This document shows, in pieces, positions 32,371-46,374 of a DNA stretch of 64,000 nucleotides. The translations under genes were made by a program, and so were the position numbers. This stretch comes from Callipepla californica brunnescens (lineage: Eukaryota; Chordata; Aves; Galliformes; Odontophoridae): contig JALIRH010000001.1 of the NCBI GenBank assembly GCA_023055505.1, forward strand, positions 93,216,530 through 93,280,529. The letters are read 5' to 3'. The stretch's first letter is position 1. Every line of letters starts with the position of its first letter. A model generated the notes under the pieces. The model saw only the letters and a program-made list of their open reading frames with translations. It did not search any database and had not been told where the DNA came from.

Positions 32371-34815
32371 TTCTTACCTTTCACTGTCTTTGGTCTTTCT
32401 CCTAAATATATCCAATAATGTTACTCACATTTTTGCTTAAAAGCTGGTTCTAAGTAATCTGTAAGATCTTAGGCACAGTCAAAAAATGTTCCTTCCCTTC
32501 TATACTGAGTCCTACAAGACTAGGAGGGGCTTGTTTTGTGGACTGCTCCCAGTGAGTCTCACACTGGTTACAACAGTCTCAGTGATCTCCTCAACAGCTC
32601 TGGGAGCGGACCGGTTGAGTAACTCTTGGCCCTCTGTTTAAAGAAATCATCCACACAGGCCAGCAGCCACTGTCACTGTTAGAAAATCCTGAGGATGGAT
32701 TCTGGTCCCCTGTGTGTGTCCCCATTGCATTAACTGCTAGGAAAAATCCTGCACTTCTGTTAATGGCAAATCATGGAAATATATGCTATAGCATCAGTAT
32801 AGATCATAGAACATTGCAGACTTCACTGCCAAAGTGATAGAGAATTAACAAAGCAGGAAAAGCTTTCTTAATACATAGATGGAACGAGTGCATGGTTTTA
32901 TTCAAATTGTATATTTTTCTGAAAGATTTACTTATAATTCATGGTTTGCAGCCTATTTACTGAACTGATTGGAGCAGTTTATATAAAAATCTAATTCTAA
33001 ATAAATGTTACTTAATGCATACAGAAGATCTTTCTATCTCTAATCCATCTTTCTGAGTCAAAATTAGCATGAAAAATCCTCAACAAATATTTTACTGGAA
33101 CTGATATGATGTGTGGTGCATATATAATGATGATTTACATATTTAGAGAGGAGTTTCAAATAGAATACAAATAAGAATTTCTTCCACAAACACAGAAAAA
33201 ACTCTTTCTGTAGTAAACGAAAAGGAAGGTTTTCATGCTTCATCAATAAGCTCAATAAACTTCCTATACTGAAAATATTGCTAAGGTTTTTTGTTTGTTT
33301 GTTTTTTCCTTAGGATATTCATAAGAGTCTGCAGTTTGAACAGCAACAATATGTGAAAGCCTGAGGGTTTTTAATGAGAATCTAAAAATTTAGTTGAAAA
33401 TCCAGCCATATCTTTTTCCAAGAACAAATGTGAAAGGTGAGTATAAGATAGTCATATAGTTTATCTGATAAAACACTGTCTTAATTTGCATTCGTTTTTT
33501 GACAGACATAATTCTGAAGATTTTCTTGTCCACTTGCATTGTCATCAACTGTTCTGAAGATGCTATCCACTGGATTTTAGTTTTTGGCCATTGATCATAG
33601 AGTCTGAGTCAAAACTTGAAAAGAGTAATGGAGCCCTGAAGGTTTAAAATAAAAGAGGTAAAAAATTATTTTATCCAAAAACACTTCTGGCAGTCATACC
33701 AAGTTCCTCAAACTAGTCAAGCTAGATCTCAAACCTTCTGTCAAAGATTATAAAAAAAAAAAAGCAACAAAAAACTAAGACTTCTTTTAGTTAAACTGTT
33801 ATGTACCTGTATCTGAGTTATGTTAAAGTATTTTAACTGTCACAGGTGTCAGGTAGGATTCTAAGTGTATATTGTAGAAAATGGTAACAAACTCAAGACA
33901 GTCATTAGTGCCCTGTGACTGAATGAACTCATTTTGCAGAGGAACCTAATGAACCATAAAGAGGTTTTGTGACCTTTAGCACAGGAGACAGACAAAAACC
34001 TGTCAAGATGCCCTGAAGAAAATGATTTGAGTATGAATGTATGGCTATTGATTGTATAGCATATTTACATCTTTCTTTAGATCATATTTGAAGGCTGAAT
34101 GCTGGGAAAGGATGTTGTTTAAGGGACTTATGAGAAAAAAAAAAAAGAAAAAAAAACCAACAAAAAAGAAGAAACAAAAAGAAACAGTTTCTCTTATTAT
34201 TTTAGCAGATTTTCTTTGTCTGATAACTTTCATGACATCAAAAACAATCCCAACAACATCAGCCTCTTTGTGTAAGATTCTCTCAACTGAAGGTGTGTAG
34301 ACTGTTCTACTTTTCTACACAAAATCACCCTCAGGGATTAAGATTAATATAAGCAAATGAAAAGAAAATACTTGGATGAAAATAAAACATTTGATGAATA
34401 ACAGAATATAATAATTTGTTTTGTTTTGTTATGGTTTGGTTTGGTTTTGTGCATGTGTGATTTTTAATGGTAATTTAAATGCAGAATTGAGTTATGCAAA
34501 GAATTACAATTACTTTCCTTTGAAATGCTGTGTTTTATAATAATTAATGCCCTTAACACTTGAAACTTCACTAATCTTTTTTGATTAGGATTTCCATCCT
34601 GAATATGTAAGCAATGTTATAATAATTTCACTGGGGAAATAAAATCCTCACTGAGATGACTTGATTTTCTTGGCCACTCTCAGACAAGTTTCAAATTACT
34701 AGACTATAGTTCTGTGTTTTTATAGATAGCATATAGCTGGACACTAATGAAAATGTCAGTGGAAATTAATGTGTACAGCTATTTACTTATGGGTTCTAAA
34801 AAAAGATATTTTTGT
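32371..34815. other. AT-rich DNA, no gene seen
   Basis: 32500-32720 is less AT-rich but not recognised. An A-rich tract lies at 34134-34188. No exon or RNA gene. Confidence 0.5.
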
Positions 34816-34817
34816 GA

Positions 34818-34855
34818 AACATGAAGTTCCCTCCAACCCCTATGATTATATGATT
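34818..34855 (+). repeat. CR1 LINE 3' tail, plus strand, short
   Basis: 'aagttccctccaacccctatgattatatgatt' resembles the last 30 bases of a plus-strand CR1. Short, so tentative. Confidence 0.5.
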
Positions 34856-37800
34856 ATTTTGATTATAATGAAAAATCAGAATGTTTACAATTTTTACAAG
34901 GGTTTTGTAGATAGTATAGTTCAAATAATCAGTGTGATATTTTCAATTTGTTCTTGATGTTCCTGCTACTGTCAAGTAGTTTAACAAAGCTCTCCTGTCA
35001 TATGCTTTTCTTATACTTTCACAGGCTACATGTCCTTCCATGTCTAATCTGTTTTACTTCTCGAAGACTGTAAACTGCTGCAGCTAAACATGTTACCAGG
35101 AGACGAATGAGAAAATGGGATAATGTTAACTGGAAAGATCGACTGTTTGTCAAGATGATCATTATCTACTGCGTTAATAGTGAGAGATAGTAGACATTTG
35201 GTCTGTTAACACTTGTTAAACCAAGTTTATTTTTTAAATAGCAATCTGGAGACACTGTAAAGGACATTTGAAAAAAAAAATATATATATATAAAATATTT
35301 GGAAGTTTTTAAAATTTTATTTCTTGGAATTGCTAAATGCCCAGTGAAATAGTTAGTTAGGTGACTAAGGAAGAACTCAACTATTGAATATCCTATAAAA
35401 CCTGGTAAACTTAACCTTATTTCACAAATGAAGCGCAGACAACTGTGCGTGTCTAGTGCACCCATAACTTCCCTGTTCAAAAGCACCAGTGCAAACCTTA
35501 AAAATAAAGAGATCAAAGTAGTAATTCAACACTTTAATTGCTTCAGAAGTTTTATAATGAGAACAGTAGAAATCAACAGTTGAAATACAAATTGCAAGAT
35601 CTGTGAATCATTGCTTTAACACATATGCTCCTATTAATTAAGAGCAACAGTGAAATCTTAAAGTTTTAAGCAGTGTGAACAAAACCGAAAGGGAAAAGCC
35701 TGAAATCTTGAGCTAGCTCATGCATCCTCCATACAAAATGATGTGCTAAATCAAATATGTCATTAGTAAATAAAACGCTAAGAATATGAAGCTGAAGTCA
35801 TTGAAAGATGCCACCTTGTTTGAAGATTTTGAAATACATGTACTCTCAAATATCTTGCTATTATTCAAGATTTCTGGATGCAACTTTGATGGTACCTAGA
35901 AAACTGAAGTAAAAAAAAGGTAGACAGGAAATGATGGAGAAAAGAAAACAAACAAACAAACAAAAACATCACAAAAGTGACAAAGATATAAAAGTGTTTA
36001 TATTTTCTCAAGAGCCTCAGTTTTGACAGCCGTAATGTTACACTGTAGTCTATCCAGTAATTTTTTTAAAACAGCAGAAAAATATCTCCTGTTCACAACA
36101 GAAATTTGCACAAACATTACTGAAGCTGAAAAAAAAAAACAAAACCAGAACAAAGTAACTTGACATGCCAGTGAGTTAAGTCACGCAGGTATTCTCTTTA
36201 TTTGCAGTGCTGAGTGCATGGGGATCACTCACCAAACATGCACACCAAAGAGAGAAATGACTACAAATTTAAAGACATAACACATATATGTTCATCACAT
36301 TCTAAGGACATGGGCAGAAATTCCAAGAAATTATTGATAACTCTGGTGGTTATGGGAGTAAATCTAATAGTAATTTTCACTGTAAATTTCCAGTCTTTAA
36401 GGGGGTAGCCTGAACTGGTTCCGACAGATGTTACCTTGAGCTGAGGCATCTGTTTTTCTATTCTATCTTCAGAAATGGGGCATCTATTTACTTTATCTTC
36501 ATTGGCAACAAGTTTTGAGGTCACTGAATTTTGTTCTTGAGCTTGCACTTACGCAAACCTCCTGTACTTCAGCTTAGATCTGCTCACGTTATTCTCAGAA
36601 TATTCTCATGATTTATTACAATAGGAAACAAATTTTCTTCTGTTTCATAGAGCTTTTGATCTTCACTGAAGATAATTTATTTATTCTTGAGAACCAATAC
36701 ACTTATCTGAAAGGTTTGTTTGTTACCTGGTGTGCTGTAAGCCAAGCTCATGCACAGAGACCAGATATTGATTTTTTTTTGCAAAGCTGCACAAATTTAA
36801 GTGTTTGGTAGTCTCCCACAAAGCTAGTACGCCCCAGGACTTCTGTAGCATCTTTTTATACATTTTATTTTTTATTGTTTGACCACAGTCACAATACAGC
36901 CTCCGGCTTACAAATGGTCAGTTGAAGTAAGGCTTATCTCTTCCCTTCCTCAAGCTAGCTAGACGTGGTACTTAATTATGCTTTCTTAGGATGCTCCTAT
37001 CTTCAGAGATAAGTTTAGCTATCGCATTGTAACTAAGAATTCCTGTACTTAATCACCTCAAGAGTTTCAAGAATGGTCATCCTTACTTAGATACTATTTG
37101 CTATATCTAAGGATATATATACAAAGATTTGTACTAAGTTTAAGCATTACTGACAACATTCACAAACTAAAATGTCTCATTTATGCATAATGTGTTTTTC
37201 TTCATTCAGTGTGATGGAAGATGAGTTCCTCAGTGTGCACTGTTCTGATTCCAGCAGAAGGAAAGTGTTTAATACCGTATAACTTCTGAACTTAAAAATC
37301 TCAATTTCATTTCCATAGTAATTATTTCAGTCCTGAAAGTATGAGAATTCTAACAGTTAAACTTTGAGGTATAACAACCATTATTCTACTTTCAAATCAT
37401 TTTATTAAACTAAATAAGTGGATGAAAACACTACTGTTTCGTCAAATAGGTAAATTCCTCACTTAAATTTCAATTCCTCCTGCATTTGTGCATAACATCT
37501 GGTGATCTACTTACATATCTCAATAAAAATTCAACATAAAATATCACCTGTTCTTTTAGATAAACCTTCTGCTTTCTTCTTTGAATACAACCACATATGG
37601 TTCAGATTAACATGAAAAGTAGTAATGTGGTAAAATATAAATTCAAAAGACTAAACTTCACAACAGATTAGTAATGTACTCATTTTTGTTTACTCCTGCA
37701 GGAGAAAAGAGTGGAAAAAGAATTGACCATCGTATTGATCTCAGGATGTAGTCAGTGGAGCATAGAACCTTTCGCTATTTAAAATGTTCAGAGTCATATT

Positions 37801-37930
37801 GTCAGTGAAGAAAAAGGTTTTGGTGTTGTTTCCCACCCCGTCACCCCCTTCCCAAACCTTACTTCTTTGTGTCCAAACACCCGGCTGAGTACCACTTAAT
37901 TTCCTTAAGAAAGATCTGCTTCTTACTTAC

Positions 37931-37947
37931 CTGTTGCATAGCAACAG
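37931..37947. promoter_or_regulatory. RFX/X-box-like palindrome
   Basis: CTGTTGCATAGCAACAG has 7-bp perfect arms around a 3-bp centre. It matches the RFX X-box pattern GTNRCC-N(0-3)-RGYAAC at 11 of 12 defined positions with a 1-bp spacer. Known RFX sites control ciliary and immune genes. No gene is seen nearby, so activity is only a guess. Confidence 0.35.
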
Positions 37948-38437
37948 TGAGCTAACTCCAGACTCCTCAGCCTAGTCAAAACCCCGCAAGTGCCTACAGG
38001 GAAATGGCTTTTTATCAAGGCAACTTTACAATTTTTCATGCTCAGCTTCCAGAACTGTCAAGTGTGTGGTATTCAACTAAGGTGTTCTTCAAGTAAACGA
38101 AAAAGCTACAAGCATTGTTACTAAAAATGCTGCTTTCTCCCCACTGTGAAGAAAAATGGCTGAAAAGAAAGGTGAAGTAATCCAGCTGTTAGTGTCTTGA
38201 TTTTCAGTCATGTGTTTATATAGGCATATTTTTCATCTTAGTTATTTCAGATTCTTTCATATAAAACAGACCTGAATATTGTGTCAGCAATTTATAAACT
38301 TTAATAATGATCAAATTCCCAGAATCATGTAATTGCTACTGGATCCTTTGATAGCTGTAGTTGTCTGAGTTTCTTCCTTCAGTAATTATTAATTCTATCT
38401 TGCTCTTGAGATAAAAAGCGGGACTTGAGTCGAAACA

Positions 38438-38464
38438 CCCCATCCCCCTACCCCCCCACTCCCC
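38438..38464 (-). other. G-quadruplex motif (minus strand)
   Basis: Four C runs on the plus strand (4, 5, 7 and 4 bases) with loops of 2, 2 and 3 bases. The minus strand therefore has a canonical intramolecular G-quadruplex motif with very short loops, in an AT-rich region. Confidence 0.6.
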
Positions 38465-40154
38465 ATCCTGTTGTCAGCTAACATTATAAGTTTGAGAATT
38501 AACTGAACAGCCTATCCAATCAAAAAAATGGGATATAAGAATATATTTAAGAAGACTCTTAGCATAAGTTAAACATGCAGCTGTTGACTTCTGCACACTG
38601 CACTTTTGTCTGAAATGGACAGACCTGTGTTATAGAGCCAGCATTGCTTCTTAATCATAAGTGCATCTCTAGAAAGCATATAATCAAGAAAAAAAGCAAA
38701 GTAACAGTTCCTTCAGAAAAAAAAATTGCAAATCCTTTTTTGACTTTCATCCTTTTCATTTTGAATATTACATGCTCTATTACTTTAATTCTTCCACTTC
38801 CTGTTTAAAACTTCTTTTTTAAATGAAAACACTGAAGTCTGTGTCCATTTCTTAAGTGCATATGCATATAAGAATTCAAGCAGTAGCTTTCTAGTCATAA
38901 TTTTAATGATTAGAGATTTGTGAAAGCAAATCCAGAAAGCACTGTGTTGACTTGGAGTTAACTACTAACAATACTTATGATTAACTAGTAAAACAGCTTG
39001 CTTAACAAAAGAACCTCTCACATGAGTTTTGTAGGTATTATGCATAAAATAATAAGTACTCCCTATAAAACTTTTATTTTAATTTATTATTATTATTATT
39101 TTATATTTCTGTTTTTATCAAATGATTCAACCTTTTTTTGCTCTTTTCTCTGTTAGAACACTACATTATGCATATAACTGTTATTGGAAGATGTAGACCT
39201 AAATGCTTTTACCTGACTGCTGTAATAATCTTTATAATAGCATTTTTACAGTATTCTTACACCAAAAACCATATTTCATGCTGTACTTCAGACTAAGCAA
39301 GCTTGAAGAATATTTGCTGAAAATCTTCTGCTTCAATATAAGCAAAAGTATTTTTTGTAAGTCTACCTTCTGCTTAGCCACTTGAAGAAAATTGCACTTA
39401 GTTACACTGAACCTTGAAGAATTCTACTCCAAGAATCAGCTTTAAATTCTAGTCTCTGATCAAGAGATTTTTTTAAGTAGTTGATTCTTGAAGTCTTAAA
39501 GGTGTTTGGTTGAAAACAACAGCAACAAAAATCCAAGGCCCATCTGTGAGGGCAAGAAACAAGGAGTATATCATGGATGCTTTTGTTGTTGTTTTGTTTT
39601 GTTTTTGTTTTCTATTTAGATAGCTCTTATATAAACCATTGCCTTTATTTCACAGGAAAGAAGTACTCATAGAGACAGAGAGTCATCAGTAGCAGTCCAA
39701 TAACTTGCCTCGTAACTAAACCAAGATCAAAAGAGGAAATCAGTAAAAAGTAGACAAAAGTGAGAGATGTGTATCAGATTCACTATCACATGCCCTTTCT
39801 TGACTAGATATATATTTCCATATTGTAGTAGGAGTTTACAAGGCATGACGGGGTAAGAGTATCATTGAACTTTCATCTCATTCATTTTTAACAAATTTAA
39901 CATGGACAGTATTGTCTGTGATGTCTAAATAACATAATTTTAAAGGAAAGATATAGTCAAGGGAATGCCTCTACAATGACTGTGAAAAACAGGAAAAAAA
40001 GCTATTTACCTTTGTGGTTTTTTTTGTTTGATTGTTTGTTTTCCAGGATACTGGATGAAAGATAGCTACCAGATTTCCTCTTGTAAAATTATGAATGGAT
40101 CACTGAGGAGACACAGTGTCTGAGTAGCTTCTCTATTCCTTCAACACAAAGTGA

Positions 40155-40345
40155 GAGAAAAGTTCAGTTGGAAGGAGTCTAGAAAAATCATCAGATCCAA
40201 CTGCTTGACCCCTTCCTTAGAGGCTAAGGCATATTAATGAAGGCATTGTCCAAACATCTCTTAAACGTTGATAGATGTGGGCATCACTAGGGAACCTGTC
40301 CTGTGTTTGACCATTGTAATGATAAGAAAATTGAGCCTCCTCTGG
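40155..40345 (-). repeat. CR1 LINE fragment, minus strand, old
   Basis: 'gttggaaggagtctagaaaa', 'catcagatccaactgcttga' and 'atcactagggaacctgtcct' follow the minus-strand CR1 3' region but are strongly diverged. Confidence 0.65.
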
Positions 40346-41379
40346 CAAACAGTTACCTCTAAATAGAACTGTTAAATTTTCATTGCAGATTCTTCTGTTT
40401 TGGCATGTACCCCTCTACACACTGTGAAAGCTTATATTTAAATTTTCTAACATTAACTCTAAGAAAGAAAAATGAGATGTCTGGATTTTGGTTGTGGGGT
40501 ACATTTGGGATATCATGGCACACGTCACATTTTGTAATCACCTTTCATCTTTAAAGCAGGAAAGTGAAATTATTAATATGCCATTATGTCTCTACAGAAA
40601 ATATTTTTCAGATTTGTTCTGAGAATGAATAATCATGAGATTTGGAATAATTTCTGAATCTTGTCTAAAGGTGATAACAGGATAATCTGAAAAGTTACAG
40701 AATTAGCTATGTTGGGGTCTTCTGGGGAATGCTCACAACGTGTTGAAAAGAGAAGAAGACGTATGAATCAAGAGTAATCCATATTGAGTTTTAGAATAGG
40801 ATAGAGACAAGCCCAATTCAAGTGAAACAGGGTGTAGTATTCAGTCTCTTGAAATGAAGAATAAGCCATACAAGAGGGAAGATATTCATCAAGGTATTTT
40901 CATCCTTTCTGACTTTTGTTCCTTGCTCATTTTTCATAAAACTGATGTTCTTGTTTTAGTGTTTTGTTTGTTTTTTTGTTTGTTTTATTTGTTTTCCTCT
41001 TAGCCATTTTATTAGTAAACAATTAGAAGTAGAATGTTGCTTTTTCTTCACTCGCTTTTTTTTTTTCTGAACTCTGAGTAAGAAACCTTTCATGCTTGCC
41101 ATATTACTGCATCATTAGTATATATATATTTTAGTTACATGATAATCTGTTGAGCATATAGTACAGCCTTTTTATTTGTATTGATTCCGTAAGTTTTTGC
41201 ATTGTTCACTTAAAAAGGTGTAAGTAATTGAATATTATTTGTGTAAGGATTCAGTGGTAAATTTAACATGCAGAAAAATAAATATTATGAACAAGCTCAC
41301 AGCTTAAGCACATTATTTAATTTCTCTTAATAACTATTGCTTAAAGTAGATCAAGAGAACATCGGTCTGTATTAAGTCC
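40346..41379. other. AT-rich DNA, no gene seen
   Basis: T-rich tracts near 40963-40997 and 41058-41067. Nothing else recognised. Confidence 0.5.
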
Positions 41380-41515
41380 ATTGCAAGAAGGTTGGAAGAG
41401 GGAAATGAATGTTCTCCTCATCTCTGGTGAGGTCACATCTGGAATCTGAGCTCAGATCTGGGCTCCTCAGTACAAGCTATCATGCAATCAAGCAAAGGAA
41501 GGAAGCAAGCAAGGA
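41380..41515 (+). repeat. CR1 LINE fragment, plus strand
   Basis: 'ctctggtgaggtcacatctg', 'cagatctgggctcctcagta' and 'caagctatcatgcaatc' correspond to the CR1 region about 300 bp before the 3' end. Confidence 0.75.
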
Positions 41516-44389
41516 CAAAAATTATCTCAAAAAGTAGAGATAAGTAGGCTTTGAAAATCATAAATTGAGGGCAATTAACTACTGTGAGTATAGTAACAGG
41601 TTACTAACATTCAGAGAGGGTTTTATTCAAAAGAATATAGGAAAATTTTGTAATATATATTCATGTACTCATTTATTAAAAAACAAACAAACAAACAACA
41701 GCATTCCCCCAAAGAAACAAAAAATCAAACCTCCAAACAAAAAATACAAGGATAGAGGAACCACATCAACTTAAATGACCCCTCTACCCAGAAAGGTTTG
41801 ATTATTTAGACACAAAAGCCTGCAGACATTTGTCTAATAATTCAAAATAACATTCAAAAATAATAATTCAATATAGTTAAAAATAAAAAAGTTATTTAAA
41901 TATTTTAGATATTTTTAAAATTGAAACATGTTATTTTGAACAAAACTTTTAGCCTTGCAACATATTCTTATTCAAATAGCTCCACCAAGTTTGCAGGTTT
42001 AATATCCTCCACCTCCCAGAGTATCATAATTATATAGTACTGCAAATCAGCCAAAAATATCTTTTCAGTATTCTGTTATTTTTAGACAGAATAGTAGGCT
42101 ACAATGGAAGACTACTATTCAGCTACTTTTCATTGTCTGGAAAGTGCAGAACCATAGCACAGAAATAACTTAATTTGACACAAATCCATTTGAACTTTTG
42201 CTGAAAATTGTCACAGATTAATTTGGGGTAAGATGAATTCAAGAACAAATACTCAGCACTTGGTGATATATCACATCCTCTTTAGAGAGGAAGGCCAATG
42301 TCTGATCTTCTCCTGACCTGTTTGCACCTTCACTACAAACCCAGGGCTACAGGACGCTTGCTCTGTCTGCTTGACTTCTTGGCTCCCTGGATTAATGTGT
42401 AAAGGCCTCCAACTCCACTTCCCTAGTGACCAGCTCTTGTTTTAGAAATAGTTTGTCCATCTAAGCCATTAGTGGCCCGGTTCTTCATATAGGTCCGGGA
42501 GAGTTTCTGACATTTTAACTGTTTCTAATGCAGATTAGCAGTTGTTACAGAAGTTGCAATCACCCATTGGTCTCCTTTTCTGAAAGTGTTACAATTGATA
42601 ATCACTTAACAAAGACCATTTGTGTTTCTCCAGAGTACCAGGGAGTAATGTAATCAGTTAGAGCTGGGCAGATACAGTTCTGGATACAAAAATAACTATG
42701 TTTCTGGTAGGAATGTTGAAGTGTAATTTAAACCATCATGAGGTCTTTTTGTGGCCAAAATAATATTGGATGAGAATTATATTCAGTGTTTGCCTGTATG
42801 TTTTCACTCTAATCTCTACTAAACAGTAATACTGAGAGCATGTATATATGTTAAACAACAGGTTTCATATACTTTTTTTTTTTTTTTAATATTATGAAAA
42901 TCAGGGTTTTCACACTGATTTTAAAAAAAGGAAGAGTTAATCCACGAATAAATACCTTGAAAATTCCATTCCTGATGGTGGTACAAAAATTCTTTAGATA
43001 TATAAATACAAGCAAAGATACCAAAGTCGCGACTATAATTCATCCAATTCAGACCTCTTTATTGTATGATTTTGTGAGTATACAGACATACTCTTTTCTG
43101 ATATCTATACCTTCTCTTGGTTTTAACTCAGAACAGTACAGTTAGAAGGAATATTACATTTCCAAAAGTCAAGGTCAAATTGAAATTTTATATTCTCTTC
43201 TATTTTGAGTGCTCTGTAGTACTTAAGATGAAAATATAACATTTTATATGCTGTATATAATTTAAACATAATAGCATTTACCTTGTGGTAATTTGCAAGA
43301 ATGAAATTAAATGTTGTGGATGGTAGCAGCCAACACTCAACTTGGAAAATGAAAACTAGGCATTTTTTGTATATGCACCTCTACAAACCATAAATTATAT
43401 CCCAGATGAAAGATTTACTACAATCTGATTTAAACCATAATAAAAGCCTTGAGGTTGACATTTCATTCTGTTAAATATCCAACTTTCACCTCTGTGCTAG
43501 TGATGTTACAACATTCTCTTGGTAAATGGAGCAAACAAGCCGCTTTGTATTTTTTCCATGTCAAAAACGAGGAAATACAATCTTTTCAGTGATTCAGAGA
43601 AGAGCTAGTCCTGAAGGACACTGACAGTTAATGGAATTGAATCAGTTGGCACTCATATAGCAAAATTCTAAGGAGTTTTCTAAAAACAAGATAAAAGCAA
43701 AGAAACATATCATTGTAACTGTTATGTAACTGGAAAGTTAAAAATAAATATTTTGACAATAAACTCCACTTTAATAGTATAGTGATCTGAAAGAGAATAT
43801 ACAAATACTTAGATACTTGTGGGAAGAACAAAACAAAACAAACCAGAATGTCCCCACTCCCCCAGCCTCCCTAACCCCCCTTTATATTTTATCTTTTCCT
43901 GGTGGATTAAAATATCTTTGCAAAAGCTTAAAACTTGATACTGCTATATACTGTAATTCCAGATTATGTATAGCACTAAACTGGTAACATTATACATCAC
44001 TGCAAGTGTTCTATTGGCAAAGGTTGTTATGGATACAATGCAATAATTGCCTGTCAATATTTTTAATCAGCTGAAAATTATGCAGGCTTAGTAAAATCAA
44101 ACAGGCCAATAAAAGGCCTATTGTGTTGTTTCCAATAAAATTTCAAATTAAAGGCCACAGGGACAGGGACAGACCAAGGCCAAAGGTTAAAGCTGTGGGA
44201 TGGCTGAGCAAGGCCATGGGGAGGAGTTGAAGGTAGGCTAAAGCTTCAGCCATGCAGGTCAACACCCAAATGCTTGTCATACAAGAGTACTAGAACATAG
44301 CTCCAGTCTTACAGAGGAAGTTTTGCTTCCCTGATACTTGCCTGGAAGTTCAGGGAATGAAAGGTGCAGGAAAACTGGCTGGAAGTGAA
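41516..44389. other. AT-rich DNA, no gene seen
   Basis: (CAAA)n at 41682-41698, a T run at 42871-42887, and a C-rich tract at 43852-43880 with four C runs. 42260-42500 and 44150-44380 are less AT-rich but not recognised; the second could be part of the adjoining CR1. Confidence 0.5.
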
Positions 44390-44775
44390 GACTGAGACAA
44401 AAAAACATTAAATACCTTTGCCTTCTCCAAGTCTGTTGAAGCCAGTTCTTCCTTCATATTTATCAGAAGAGGTACATTATCCTTTGCTTGTCCCTTGTGA
44501 CCAGTGTATATGAAGAATTCCTTCTTGATATTTTTCACATCCTTCAACTATTTTAATTCCTTCCTTACTTTAGCTTTCCTGATCTCATCTCTGCACACCC
44601 AGACTGCATCTCTATATTCTTCCCAGTCCACCCATTGCTGCTTGCTCTGCTTATACCTCTTCTTTTAGCTCAGCTTGACCAGCTTGTCCCTTGCTCATCC
44701 TTGCTGTTTTACTGCCTCCTCTGTTTGATTTCTTCTGGTGGGGCACAGAGAACACTTATGCTCAAAAATATACTG
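44390..44775 (-). repeat. CR1 LINE ORF2 fragment, minus strand
   Basis: The minus-strand reading contains 'KDVKNIKKEFFIYTGHKG' and 'DLEKAKVFNVFL', which belong to the segment between endonuclease and reverse transcriptase of CR1 ORF2. Plus-strand wording such as 'gtcccttgctcatccttgct' also fits. A short open frame at 44350-44547 remains. The rest is broken. Confidence 0.8.
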
Positions 44776-45754
44776 CATAATATGAATCGTCATGATTATA
44801 CTGGTCTTAGATATGTAAGTGTGAATCAAGTACCAGAAATATCAGCCCAAATGTTAAAACTGTCTGCATTTACAAATAACGAATAAGGAATTTCACAAAT
44901 ACTATTTTAATTCTACTGATGTTGAAGTAGTTCAGTTATTTGATCTCTATTTTAATAGGGTTTCTCTGCTTAAAATTCAATTCTAAGTTGTTTATATTAA
45001 TAGATTTTCTAGGCTAAATGCTTTCTTAAATGTGACAGTGAAAGGGCTTTTGGGAAAATGCTATTTTATTCAAGCTTTATAAGTATAGTAACTTTCTTTA
45101 AAACTAAATAAAGCAAATTTTTACATGCTTGCATTTTCTGACATAAATATTTCTGTGTTTTGATAGGATGTTGAAATATTTTTTAATCCTTGAAAAAAAA
45201 GGACTAAAATACCTTTTACTTAAATTTGCATTGATTATTAGAAGCATCCAGGAAATACAATCTTCATAAAATTGTTCCTTTTTTTTTTTTTTTTTTCTTT
45301 TCACAGCTTTCTTCTGACAAAATAAATATTAGCATATGCAATTAATTTCTAAGGATTACCGAATGGCTTGAAGTGGGACTAATCACATGACATGTAAGGG
45401 GCAATGGAATGACTAGAACCCATGCAGCCAGTGTGGGGTTATGAAATGCAAATCCATGGAATTGTGCTCAATCCTCTCTTCTATGCATATGACAATTTAG
45501 CACAGCGAGCTCTGAGTTAGATCTTGTATCTGATCAGGCACTTTCATCTCATGTGCTCCCACTGTGAGTATCTCAAAACTATCTGACTCTGTCTTTCATG
45601 TACCTTTCATTCCCATTATGAAGTCATAGACAGCAGTAACATCTGCCTTTACTGCCTCTTCTTAAGGCTCGGAAATTAAAATATTTCTCTCAGGCTCTCC
45701 TCAAAACCCATTTACAAATAAGTTGTTTCAGAATAGACCAGTTACCTCAGACCA
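44776..45754. other. AT-rich DNA, no gene seen
   Basis: A T run near 45278-45297. A POU octamer ATGCAAAT lies at 45447-45454; one isolated match is not evidence of function. Confidence 0.5.
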
Positions 45755-45990
45755 AAATACTGACAGCCTTCTGTACCACAAACATGTTGCTGGCTTATTG
45801 TCAACATGTTCATAAAGATTCTCAGAGTCTTGTCCATCAAAATGCTTTGCAACAGTTGGCCTCCGTAAAGTACTGGTCTATGAGGTTATTCCTCACCAGG
45901 TGCCAGGACTCTATTTCCCTTTGCTGAAAATTCCAGTTTTTGCATTTCTCTGTAATAGTGCTGAGTGTCTATTTGACTAAATGAACCCCA
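45755..45990 (-). repeat. CR1 LINE fragment, minus strand, old
   Basis: 'acatgttgctggcttattgt' and 'caccaggtgccaggactcta' correspond to the minus-strand CR1 region seen at 57440-57600, strongly diverged. Confidence 0.6.
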
Positions 45991-46374
45991 AAATGCAGAA
46001 TGGTCTTTATCTCTGAGACTTTCATACACAAACTGGTTCTAAATAGAATATAAAAGGTCTGAATATGAGCCAAAGTAATAATTCAGTGAATATACTCATA
46101 AATATCAATAGCCATTAAGTAGCAAAATCTTATGACAGAACTTGAGCTCTTAAGTTTAGGAGAAAGCTAGAAAAAGCATTGATTCATGTCTCCAACTGAA
46201 AATCTGAGAAATGATGTTAAATTTTCTGGTGAGCAGAGAGCTAACTTGATTCATGCTGCAATATAGTGCTTTTATTAGATAAACAAAACAAACAAAACAA
46301 AGAAAAACAAAAAACATAAACAACAAGCATCTATAACAAAAGCAAAACAAAACAACAGCACTCAATGAGTTTGA

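Larger units (their letters stand above)
34856..40154. other. AT-rich DNA, no gene seen
   Basis: Contains C-rich tracts at 37832-37853 and 38438-38464 (G-quadruplex motifs on the minus strand), an RFX-like palindrome at 37931-37947 (listed separately), (CAAA)n at 35947-35962, and an ATT-rich run near 39080-39101. No exon-like frame recognised. Confidence 0.55.

Noticed and set aside
36214..36548. Overlapping open frames of 64 and 95 codons on opposite strands
   Set aside because: No domain, no codon bias I can judge, and no splice-site context. Chance frames are likely at this length.
45447..45454. POU octamer ATGCAAAT
   Set aside because: An 8-bp match in 64 kb of AT-rich DNA is expected by chance.
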